Origin: DATCHW01 sp036508135
GTDB taxonomy: Bacteria > Bacteroidota > Ignavibacteria > Tepidaquicellales > Tepidaquicellaceae
Direction: 5' to 3'
Length of the DNA stretch: 64,000 nt
Assembly: GCA_036508135.1 (NCBI GenBank)
Contig: DATCHW010000016.1
Span: forward strand, 1-64,000
The notes below the pieces were generated by a model, which was given only the letters and a program-made list of their open reading frames with translations, was not told where the DNA came from and did no database searches. Shown piece after piece: positions 1 to 7,707 of the stretch (within the stretch, counting starts at the first letter, position 1; the number at the start of each line of letters is the position of its first letter). Position numbers and translations under genes: made by a program.

Positions 1-760
1 GATGTTGTTAAGCCTGTTTCATTTACTATAGTAGTTGAAAAATTTGAATTAGTCGACACTTGAACAGAATATGAAGTAACACCTTTAACATCACTCCAAT
101 CTAATGTTGGAGTTAATTGCTGGTCAGTTGACCCATTTGAAGGAGAAAGTAAATTCGGAGCAGATATAACTTGAACTGTTTGTGTTGTGAAATTCCATAC
201 TGAAGACCAAGGAATGGTTTTTTGGTTATTTGAGGCATTTACTCTCCAATAATATAGTGTGTTATTGCTTAAATCACCCGGAATCACATATTGTGATGTT
301 GTTAAGCCTGTTTCATTTACTATAGTAGTTGAAAAATTTGAATTAGTCGAGACTTGAATAGAATATGAAGTAACACCTTTAACATCACTCCAATCTAATG
401 TTGGAGTTAATGGCTGGTTTGTTGACCCGTTTGAAGGAGAAAGTAAATTTGTAGCAGATATAACTTGAACTATTTGTGTTGTGAAATTCGATACTAAAGA
501 CCAGGGACCGGTTTTTTGGTTATTTGAGGCATTTGCTCTCCAATAGTACAGTGTATTATCGCTTAAATCATCAGGAATTTTATATTGCGACATTGTTAAG
601 TCTGTTTCATTTAATATAGTAGTTGAAAAATTTGAATTAGTCGACACTTGAATAGAATATGAAGTAGCACCTGTAACATCACTCCAATCTAATGTTAAAG
701 TTACTGGCTGGTTAGTTGACCCGTTTGAAGGGGAAAGTAAATTCGGAGCAGATATAACTT
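1..760 (-). repeat. 294-bp tandem repeat encoding Fn3 modules
   Basis: The same sequence recurs at 1, 295 and 589, giving an exact 294-bp (98-codon) period with only scattered substitutions. It lies inside the partial Fn3 gene and suggests recent in-frame duplication of the module. Confidence 0.9.
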
Positions 761-833
761 TATCTGACTGAGGAAATATATTTTGAACGAATAATATGCT
801 AAGAAGTAAAAAAATGATTTTAATTGTTTTCAT
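1..833 (-). CDS. Fibronectin type III repeat secreted protein (partial, N-terminal part)
   Basis: The ATG is at 833 on the minus strand and the frame stays open to the left edge, so the C-terminus is missing. The protein begins with a hydrophobic signal peptide (MKTIKIIFLLLSILF) and then has at least two and a half tandem modules of 98 residues. Each module carries WSDV..., YSIQVSTNSNFS and YYWR-NASNNQKT-PWS strings, typical of fibronectin type III domains in Bacteroidota surface proteins. The modules start after a linker like LLSPSNGSTNQP. Secretion to the cell surface is likely. Whether a T9SS sorting domain follows cannot be seen. Confidence 0.85.
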   Translation of the reverse strand, partial: MKTIKIIFLLLSILFVQNIFPQSDKVISAPNLLSPSNGSTNQPVTLTLDWSDVTGATSYSIQVSTNSNFSTTILNETDLTMSQYKIPDDLSDNTLYYWRANASNNQKTGPWSLVSNFTTQIVQVISATNLLSPSNGSTNQPLTPTLDWSDVKGVTSYSIQVSTNSNFSTTIVNETGLTTSQYVIPGDLSNNTLYYWRVNASNNQKTIPWSSVWNFTTQTVQVISAPNLLSPSNGSTDQQLTPTLDWSDVKGVTSYSVQVSTNSNFSTTIVNETGLTT

Positions 834-1156
834 GTTAATGACGTTATCATTTTTAAAATATAATGTTACTTTTGTATGAAAATTTATTTTAAAGTAATTT
901 ACTGAATATCATTACCGATTTATCCCACCATAAGTACCATATCGGTCTTCCCCTTTTAAATAGGTAAGTGTAAAAAACAATCAGGGGCTTTATTATTGTA
1001 AAACTGTAAAAATGTATAATTAATGTTTTATAAAATCAATATTTTAATTTTTCCTTATAGGCTTTCGACAAATAAAAAATAAGTAGTAAGTAAGAGAAAA
1101 AGTATTAAGTATTAGGGGTTAGAGAAATAAATTCAGAATGTAGAATGAAGAATTTT

Positions 1157-1365
1157 TGTGCCATTGTTGGTGTTTTAGCGCAGCGACACCAACAATGTGA
1201 AAACGAGATGCATGTGACGATGATATGTTGTTGGTGGCGTTAGCTGGCGCTAACTTAAACACCAACAACGGCTATGTTTTAAATGTGAAAATGAGATGCA
1301 TGTGATGATGATATATTTTTGGTGACGTTAGCTGGCGCTAACTTAAACACCAACAACGGCTATAG
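1157..1365. repeat. Double-hairpin intergenic repeat, copy 1 (with tandem half-copy)
   Basis: The first hairpin has perfect 12-bp arms at 1162-1173 and 1186-1197. About 30 bp on, a second has 10-bp arms at 1227-1236 and 1260-1269 that enclose a smaller GTTAGC/GCTAAC hairpin (1239-1254). The second half is repeated in tandem 88 bp further on (about 1284-1365). Related copies lie at 2341-2459 and 38919-38990. No coding potential was seen. The rest of 834-1449 shows only AT-rich sequence. Confidence 0.85.
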
Positions 1366-1449
1366 TGTTGATGTGATTTCATTTCAAAAACTTTATTAAT
1401 TATTTCCTTGTTTTAGCATTACAGATATGATTAAATTGCTTTTTTGATT

Positions 1450-2199
1450 ATGAGGAAAATAAATTTTTTTTACTTTATTTTTATTTTATTTATTTCAACC
1501 ATTACATCCGCGATTGCGGGTCCTCCTTATGATACGGATGACCCGGAACCTGTTGAATTCCGTAATTGGGAATTTTATTTATCTTCAAGACCTGTTCATG
1601 ATGATGCAGGCTGGAATGGGACAGCACCTCATGCAGAAGTGAATTATGGAGTTGTAAATAATCTCCAGCTTCATATAATATTACCGCTTGCTTTTAATTC
1701 TCCGAATGGAGGTAAATCAAATTATGGATTGGGTGATATCGAGCTTGGTTTTAAATATAGATTCATAAAAGAAACTTCCTCGACACCTCAAATCGGAATT
1801 TTTCCAATGGTCGATATTCCTACTGGAAATCAAAATAAAGGTTTGGGGAATGGTGGAATACAAGTTTTTCTTCCGGTTTGGATTCAAAAGAGTTTTGGGA
1901 AATGGACTACTTATGGTGGAGCTGGATATAGGATAAATAATGTTGAGGGAAATAAAAATTCTGTTTATATGGGTTGGCTGCTCCAAAACCATGTTAGGGA
2001 TAATCTAAGTATTGGAGTTGAATTATATCATATTACCCCAGAAACCGTTAATGGTGAGGCAGAAAATCGTTTTAATATCGGTACAGTTTATGATATTTCC
2101 GACAATCATCACCTCCTTTTTTCCGCAGGAAGAAGTCTGTCGGGTTCTACTTCATTTCAGGGATATTTAGGTTATCAACTAACATTTGGTCCTAAATAA
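1450..2199 (+). CDS. Outer membrane transporter-like protein (Phenol_MetA_deg-like)
   Basis: 249 residues with a signal peptide ending near SAIAG, followed by PPYDTDDPEPVEFRNWE. That opening is typical of the beta-barrel family annotated as transporter or MetA-pathway phenol degradation-like (PF13557 type). The remainder alternates short amphipathic strands with many Gly, Tyr and Phe, and ends in a strand (LGYQLTFGPK), consistent with an outer-membrane barrel. A TTG six bases upstream is also in frame, but the ATG at 1450 places the signal peptide better. It stands alone between two copies of a palindromic repeat. The substrate cannot be inferred. Confidence 0.7.
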   Translation: MRKINFFYFIFILFISTITSAIAGPPYDTDDPEPVEFRNWEFYLSSRPVHDDAGWNGTAPHAEVNYGVVNNLQLHIILPLAFNSPNGGKSNYGLGDIELGFKYRFIKETSSTPQIGIFPMVDIPTGNQNKGLGNGGIQVFLPVWIQKSFGKWTTYGGAGYRINNVEGNKNSVYMGWLLQNHVRDNLSIGVELYHITPETVNGEAENRFNIGTVYDISDNHHLLFSAGRSLSGSTSFQGYLGYQLTFGPK

Positions 2200-2340
2200 T
2201 AAAATTATCCGCTCTTGTTGTGTCTTCCGGCATTTATCGGGCAAAAGTAACATATGTGTTGTATCCGTGAAATTTTCTGTTTTAACACGATAGAAATAGC
2301 TTCTAACGTTTCTATATATTCATCAAGTCAATTTATCTTT

Positions 2341-2459
2341 TTGTGCCATTGTTGGTGTTTTAGCGCAGCGCCACCAACAATGTGAAAACGAGATGCATGT
2401 GACGATGATATGTTGTTGGTGGCGTTAGCTGGCGCTAACTTAAACACCAACAACGGCTT
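2341..2459. repeat. Double-hairpin intergenic repeat, copy 2
   Basis: Almost identical to the element at 1157-1275: the TTGTTGGTG hairpin around a GCGCAGCG loop, then the second hairpin with nested GTTAGC/GCTAAC. It occupies most of the 2200-2551 spacer upstream of the molybdenum hydroxylase operon. Confidence 0.85.
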
Positions 2460-2551
2460 TAAAATAAGAATATTTTTTGCATTTTTAAAATATATAATAT
2501 TTTTGAAGTTTAAATAATAAATTTCTCAAACTCCCGGAAAGGAATTTCCTC

Positions 2552-3028
2552 ATGAAAAAAATTATAAAATTTAATCTTAACGGAAAACCGGTAACTCTCG
2601 ATGTGGATATTGAGCGTAAATTAATCTGGGTATTACGTGTTGACCTCGGATTGACAGGGACAAAATACGGCTGTGGTGAAAGTTATTGCGGAGCCTGCAC
2701 AGTTATCGTAAATGATAACGCAGAAAGGTCTTGTCAAATGACTATTCAGGATGTGCAGGATAAAGATGTTATCACAATTGAGGGTCTTTCAAAAGGTGAT
2801 GAACTTCATCCTTTACAAAAAGCTTTCATTGAACACGATGCACTACAATGCGGATATTGCACACCGGGAATGATAATGAATGCATACTCACTTCTAAAGA
2901 AAAATCCAAAGCCATCAATACAAGAAATCAAAGCCGGTATGGAAGATAATCTGTGCCGTTGCGGAGCACATAAGCGTATAATTGACGCTATCCAATCAGC
3001 AGCAATGGAAACGAAAGGAGTAAATTAA
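2552..3028 (+). CDS. (2Fe-2S)-binding subunit of a xanthine-dehydrogenase-family molybdenum hydroxylase
   Basis: 158 residues, the usual length of the small iron-sulfur subunit (IorA/CoxS/XdhC type). The N-terminal plant-ferredoxin domain shows cluster cysteines C41, C46, C49 and C61. The C-terminal helical domain holds the second cluster with C100 and C103 (CGYCTPGM) and C135 and C137 (CRCGAHKRI). It passes electrons from the molybdopterin site of the partner subunit. A GGAAAGGA ribosome site precedes the ATG. The large subunit gene starts two bases after its stop, so the two are translated together. There is no FAD subunit, which fits the two-subunit isoquinoline 1-oxidoreductase or aldehyde dehydrogenase type. 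The substrate is not predictable. Confidence 0.93.
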   Translation: MKKIIKFNLNGKPVTLDVDIERKLIWVLRVDLGLTGTKYGCGESYCGACTVIVNDNAERSCQMTIQDVQDKDVITIEGLSKGDELHPLQKAFIEHDALQCGYCTPGMIMNAYSLLKKNPKPSIQEIKAGMEDNLCRCGAHKRIIDAIQSAAMETKGVN

Positions 3029-3029
3029 T

Positions 3030-5186
3030 ATGGAAAAGAATGATAACATTTATGAAGAAATTACGGAAGAAAAAAAAGAATATAAAATAAGCAGGCGCTC
3101 TTTTATAAAAATGACCGGCGGAGGGATTTTATTATACTTCACTTTAGGAAATTTATCTTTGTTTGACTGGGAAGAAAATGTACTGGCGCAGCAAATGCCA
3201 TCTGACTTTAATGCATATCTGAAAATCGGTACAGATGGAAGGGTAACCCTCTTTACCGGTAAAATTGAAATGGGACAGGGTGTGGTAACATCACTCGGTC
3301 AAATGCTTGCTGATGAACTTGATGTTGTACTCGAAAATGTTGATATGGTAATGGGAGATACAGATTTATGTCCGTGGGATATGGGGACTTTCGGTTCTAT
3401 GTCTACCCCCGTATTTGGAACTGAACTCAGGAAAGCAGGCGCTCAGGCAAGAAGGGTACTACTGGAAATGGGAGCGGAAAATTTAAAAGTTCCTTTAGAA
3501 GATCTTGAAATTAACAATGGAGTCATTTTTAGCAGTAAAAATAAAAATTTAAAAATTTCATATTCTGAACTTGCAAAAGGAAATAAAATTGACAGGCAGC
3601 CAACAGGAGAAACGGAAATAAAAAAACCTTCTGAATTAAAAATAATAAATAAAAGTTATAAAAGAAGAGATGCAATTGAAAAAGTAACCGGAAAAGCTAA
3701 ATACACCGCAGATATTCAATTATCCAGAATGCTTTACGCTAAAATACTTCGTCCACCGGCACATAACGTAAAACTCCTGGAAGCAGATATATCCGAAGCG
3801 TCGCAGGTGGAAGGTGTTCAGGTAATAAGAGAACCGGACTTAATTGCAGTCCTGCATAAGTATCCTGATGTTGCAGAATTTGCTCTTTCAAAGATAAGGG
3901 CAAAATATGATAATCCTGAAATAAAGGTAGATGATAAAACAATTTTTGAACATCTTCTTAAAGTTGCACCCGAAGGACAAACAGTTGTAAAAGATGGCGA
4001 TATTAATATCGGAGAGCGGGATTCAAAAATATTATTTGACGAAACTTATTATAATGATTATGTCGCTCACTCACCAATAGAGCCGCATACGGCTGTTGCA
4101 AGTATTGAAAATGATAAAGTTACAGTTTGGGCATCAACCCAAACGCCGTTCAGGGCTAAGGATGATGTTGCAAAGGCACTTGATTTTCAACCGGAAAATG
4201 TTCGTATTATCACCCCGTTTGTAGGCGGTGGATTTGGCGGAAAATCCAGAAACCTGCAGGTTGTTGAAGCTGCCCGTCTTGCAAAGCTTTGTGGTAAACC
4301 TATACAGGTGGCATGGACCCGGAAAGAAGAATTTTTTTATGATTCTTTCAGACCTGCTGCAATAATTAAAATACGTTCAGGTATATCAGATGAAGGTAAA
4401 ATTAATTTATGGGATTATAATGTTTATTATGCCGGCGATAGAGGGTCAAAGCAATTTTATAACATTCCAAATCATCAAACCATTGCATACGGATCAGGCT
4501 GGACAGGTGTCCCCGGCTCACATCCTTTTGCAACAGGACCATGGCGTGCACCCGGAGCTAATTCCAACACATTTGCAAGGGAATCCCAGATAGACATTAT
4601 GGCATCAAAAGCAGGTATCGACCCGCTTGAATTCCGCTTACAAAACCTGACAGATAAAAGAATGATTCGGGTTCTAAAAACTGCTGCTGATGAATTCGGA
4701 TGGAAACCCATGAAAGCTCCGAGCGGCAGAGGTTACGGTATTTCCTGTGCAATAGAAGTGGGGACTTATGTTGCAAGCATTGCAGAAATTGAAGCAGATA
4801 AATTAACGGGTAAGGTGAAAGCGAAGCGTGTAGTTTGTGCTCAGGATATGGGACTTGTAATTAATCCGGAAGGAGCAACTATGCAAATGGAAGGATGTAT
4901 TACGATGGGACTTGGTTATGCACTTAGTGAAGGCATTCATTTTAAAGGTGAAGAGGTTCTTGATCTTAATTTTGATACATATAACATCCCGCGATTTTCC
5001 TGGTTACCTGAAATTAAAACAATACTTATAGATAATAAAGAATCAGAAGCGTTAGGCGGTGGTGAGCCTCCAATTGTAAATATGGGTGCCTTAATTGCCA
5101 ATGCAATATATGATGCAATAGGAATCAGAATGTTCCAGCTTCCGATGACTCCCGAAAGAATAAAGGAGGCTATTAAAAAAGATTAG
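3030..5186 (+). CDS. Molybdopterin-dependent oxidoreductase large subunit, Tat-exported (IorB-like)
   Basis: 718 residues. It begins with a twin-arginine signal (SRRSFIKMTGGG, then a hydrophobic stretch ending near LAQQ), so the complex is probably exported folded with its cofactor. Xanthine-dehydrogenase-family signatures follow: the MGQGVVTSLGQMLADEL segment, the substrate and cofactor-binding GGGFGGKS motif (about residue 400), GPWRAPGA, and the C-terminal GGGEPP motif whose glutamate is the likely catalytic base. The layout matches isoquinoline 1-oxidoreductase beta subunits, which include many aldehyde or N-heterocycle oxidases. An AGGAG site overlaps the end of the upstream 2Fe-2S gene. 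No molybdopterin maturation genes are nearby. Confidence 0.9.
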   Translation: MEKNDNIYEEITEEKKEYKISRRSFIKMTGGGILLYFTLGNLSLFDWEENVLAQQMPSDFNAYLKIGTDGRVTLFTGKIEMGQGVVTSLGQMLADELDVVLENVDMVMGDTDLCPWDMGTFGSMSTPVFGTELRKAGAQARRVLLEMGAENLKVPLEDLEINNGVIFSSKNKNLKISYSELAKGNKIDRQPTGETEIKKPSELKIINKSYKRRDAIEKVTGKAKYTADIQLSRMLYAKILRPPAHNVKLLEADISEASQVEGVQVIREPDLIAVLHKYPDVAEFALSKIRAKYDNPEIKVDDKTIFEHLLKVAPEGQTVVKDGDINIGERDSKILFDETYYNDYVAHSPIEPHTAVASIENDKVTVWASTQTPFRAKDDVAKALDFQPENVRIITPFVGGGFGGKSRNLQVVEAARLAKLCGKPIQVAWTRKEEFFYDSFRPAAIIKIRSGISDEGKINLWDYNVYYAGDRGSKQFYNIPNHQTIAYGSGWTGVPGSHPFATGPWRAPGANSNTFARESQIDIMASKAGIDPLEFRLQNLTDKRMIRVLKTAADEFGWKPMKAPSGRGYGISCAIEVGTYVASIAEIEADKLTGKVKAKRVVCAQDMGLVINPEGATMQMEGCITMGLGYALSEGIHFKGEEVLDLNFDTYNIPRFSWLPEIKTILIDNKESEALGGGEPPIVNMGALIANAIYDAIGIRMFQLPMTPERIKEAIKKD

Positions 5187-5272
5187 TAAACAAAATATTA
5201 TTTTGGAAAACAACATTACAAATCCGGAATAATTACTTAATAAAAGCAATAGAAACCAAATCTCAGGCACAT

Positions 5273-5405
5273 TACCATTTGGGCAATGATTTAGAAAAAC
5301 AAGTAGTTGTGTCTAAGTTTTTCAACCCAACCGGTGCAGGAACGTAATGTAACAGCTATTCTAATCATAGCTGCTTCGGGTTATTTTGTATATAACGCGA
5401 GACTA
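5273..5405 (+). pseudogene. Possible relic of a DUF2958-like gene
   Basis: In the otherwise empty 5187-5529 spacer, one frame reads NDLEKQVVVSKFFNPTGAGT up to a stop at 5345. About 30 bases further on another frame reads SGYFVYNAR. The string KFFNPTG-GT followed by a GYF block resembles DUF2958 proteins (KFF-P-G-TWY ... FGYF). There is no start codon and the frame is broken, so I read this as a decayed fragment. The hairpin at 5352-5372 could also be fortuitous. Confidence 0.3.
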
Positions 5406-5529
5406 ATCACACTCTCTTTTCAAGTCCGGATATTTCTGAGATTGTCTTTTTTTTAGTAATATTAAGTTAATAGAGATTCTTCTTAAATTAGATTATTTTT
5501 ACATATATTATTTAAAACTAAAATCTAGT

Positions 5530-7164
5530 ATGAAAAAATTTTTTTCACTTTTATTAGTTTATGTTTTTTGCAATTCTATTGTATTAGCATATACGGGAGA
5601 GATAATAAAATCGATTAACACACCCGGAAAATTTCCAACCGGAATTTGTTATGATGGAAAGAATTTGTGGGTCGCCGACAGAGAAACTGATAAAATTTAT
5701 TACATTAATCCTGATGATGGAAATATTATCAGAGAAATAGAATCTCCTGCTTATTGGCCTATGGGATTAGCCTGGGATGGACAGTATCTCTGGAATGCAG
5801 ATTTCAGAGGATTAACAGACAATTCGGAAGAATATAACGGATTGATATTTAAAATTGACCCGCTGGATGGAACAATTTTAAAAACTCTACAATCTCCGAC
5901 AAAAAGCCCCATCGGACTAACATGGGACGGAAAGTATTTGTGGTGTGTTGATGATAAAGCAGATAAAGTAATACAGTTCAGTCCGGTTGACGGAACTACT
6001 ATAAAATCATTCCAATCACCGGCTGCAGATCCGACCGGAATATGTTTCGACGGAACATATTTATGGATTTCTGACAGGATTACAGATGAAATTTATATGG
6101 TCGACCCTAATTCAGGTATTGTGATTATTATCGCCGATGCACCTGGAAAATATGTTCACGGGCTTGCGGTAGATAATAATAAATTATGGGCAGTGGATTA
6201 TGAAGACGGCAAAATATATCAATTAAAAATTCGGGATAATGAAAAAATGTACCAAAAAAATGCTCAATATCACAAAGTAATGTTTCGACACAGCGTTAAA
6301 TGTTTCGGACCAGGAAAAATTAAAACGCTTGATGTAAATATAGCACTCGCAGAAAACAGGGATAACCAGACAATACTGGAAGACATTAAGTTCAACATTC
6401 CACCGACAGATATTTTGACAGATAAGTGGGGACAGAAAACAGCCTGGTTTAGTTTCAGAGATGTAAAACCGGGAGAAAGTAAGGATATTATCGTTGAAAC
6501 AATTTTCCAATCTTTCGAGGTAAGATATTTTATTTATCCTGAATTTGTTGGTTCATTAGAAAGTATTCCCGCAGACATAAAAGAAAGATATTTAGAGGAT
6601 GATGAAAAGTATCAGATTCACAATGAAATAATTCAAAAGGCATTAAAAGAGGCAGTAGGTGATGAAAAAAATCCTTACTGGATTATGAGGAAAATACATC
6701 AGTACGTGATAGGTCATTTACATTATCTTATGGATGGGATGTGGGATACAGCACCTACTGTGTTAACTAATACACATGGTTCCTGTTCTGAATATTCTTT
6801 TGTATTCATTTCTCTATGCAAAGCTGCAGGACTCCCAACGAGGTATGTAGGATCGACCTGGATTAAGAAAGACGAAAAAAGTACGGATGAAGTTTACCAC
6901 AGATGGGTCGAAGTATATCTTCCAAATTACGGATGGATACCGACAGACCCTACACACGGAGACAGAGATTCCCCGCGAGATCAGGCATTTCCAATAGGTT
7001 ATGTCAGCAACTCAGCTTTGATAACAACACAGTCAGGAGGAGGTTCAGAGTCACTGGAATGGACATATAACAGTAATATCAGCTATACAACTGAGCCCAA
7101 AACCAATTTGAACATAACTCATTTTGCAGATTGGGAACCTGTGGATAAGACAAAGTATAAATAA
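5530..7164 (+). CDS. Secreted beta-propeller/transglutaminase-like protein
   Basis: 544 residues with an N-terminal signal peptide. Residues about 25-240 hold five or six repeats of the form P-G/G-WDG-YLW--D-----I--I-P-DG, a YVTN/NHL-like beta propeller. The C-terminal half is a transglutaminase-core (cysteine protease-like) domain with a complete apparent triad: C419 in HGSCSEYS, H457 in YHRWVEVY and D473 in PTDPTHGD. Such proteins are usually periplasmic or surface enzymes acting on peptide bonds or isopeptide crosslinks; the real substrate is unknown. It is a single gene. The frame continues past its stop into a conserved-looking fragment. Confidence 0.85.
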   Translation: MKKFFSLLLVYVFCNSIVLAYTGEIIKSINTPGKFPTGICYDGKNLWVADRETDKIYYINPDDGNIIREIESPAYWPMGLAWDGQYLWNADFRGLTDNSEEYNGLIFKIDPLDGTILKTLQSPTKSPIGLTWDGKYLWCVDDKADKVIQFSPVDGTTIKSFQSPAADPTGICFDGTYLWISDRITDEIYMVDPNSGIVIIIADAPGKYVHGLAVDNNKLWAVDYEDGKIYQLKIRDNEKMYQKNAQYHKVMFRHSVKCFGPGKIKTLDVNIALAENRDNQTILEDIKFNIPPTDILTDKWGQKTAWFSFRDVKPGESKDIIVETIFQSFEVRYFIYPEFVGSLESIPADIKERYLEDDEKYQIHNEIIQKALKEAVGDEKNPYWIMRKIHQYVIGHLHYLMDGMWDTAPTVLTNTHGSCSEYSFVFISLCKAAGLPTRYVGSTWIKKDEKSTDEVYHRWVEVYLPNYGWIPTDPTHGDRDSPRDQAFPIGYVSNSALITTQSGGGSESLEWTYNSNISYTTEPKTNLNITHFADWEPVDKTKYK

Positions 7165-7371
7165 AATTCGTACTGGAATTTAATTAACCAAGACCCTGAT
7201 CATTGCTGGGGAATCTTCCACATATTTGAAACCGAAGTTGGCAGTTTTTCGAAATCGGAGTTGGTGGATTTTCGAAGTAAGTTTGGATTAGATATTGAGA
7301 GAGATTTATACTTTGAGGAGGTGAACGCAAAAGAACTTTATGAAAGTTTATTTAATGTAAAAAAGGGCTAA
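7165..7371 (+). pseudogene. Open fragment downstream of the transglutaminase gene, no start codon
   Basis: Reading on in the same frame after the stop at 7162-7164, 68 codons stay open to a stop at 7369-7371. They include FSKSELVDFRSKFGLDIERD and a following LYFEEVNAKELYESLF. This C-terminal pattern (ELxxFRxKFGLxIERDLYF) looks like a real protein tail, but there is no ATG, GTG or TTG near the beginning. It is either the remnant of a separate small gene or lost coding sequence. The stop codon sits inside a terminator hairpin. Confidence 0.4.
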
Positions 7372-7384
7372 CTACCCTTTTTTG
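7358..7384 (+). terminator. Rho-independent terminator
   Basis: AAAAAAGGG, a 7-base loop (CTAACTA) and CCCTTTTTT form an A-tract/GGG-CCC/T-tract hairpin. It would end transcription from the transglutaminase region before the defence operon. Confidence 0.7.
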
Positions 7385-7586
7385 ATATTTGTAGTTCCTA
7401 AGGTTACGAGGATTGTTCGGATTCTCACTACGTTTTCGCTACGTTATCACTCCGTTGGGATTCAGCAAAACTCGACCCCCGGTAGAGCAAGAATAGTTAT
7501 TCTTTTTATTATTTAGTATTCAAGATTGTTCTAAATCCTTTATTAAATTAATCATTTTTCACAACTTAAAACACATTAGCGAGGAA

Positions 7587-7667
7587 AATCAATAATTCAA
7601 TAAAAATGATTAAGAAGAATATATCATCAAAACAAGATTTGTTTTGATTTATTGAATTTTATTGATT
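7587..7667. promoter_or_regulatory. Nested inverted repeats upstream of the helicase operon
   Basis: The outer arms at 7587-7604 and 7648-7667 are AT-rich inverted repeats that differ by two extra bases. Inside, 7627-7633 and 7641-7647 form a perfect TCAAAAC/GTTTTGA hairpin with a 7-base loop. The block ends 40 bp before the start codon at 7708, so it could be an operator for the operon or a 5' RNA structure. Otherwise 7385-7586 holds nothing I recognise. Confidence 0.5.
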
Positions 7668-7707
7668 TCCATAACCTAATTCTATTTAATAAACTGAAAA
7701 ATTACTA

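Noticed and set aside
5320..5395. SRP-RNA-like or riboswitch-like stem (AACCC...GGGTT with inner CAGCTAT/ATAGCTG hairpin)
   Set aside because: The apical SRP motif (GGAA-type loop with symmetric bulges) is not formed, a 28-base insertion would be needed, and the stretch is better read as decayed coding sequence.
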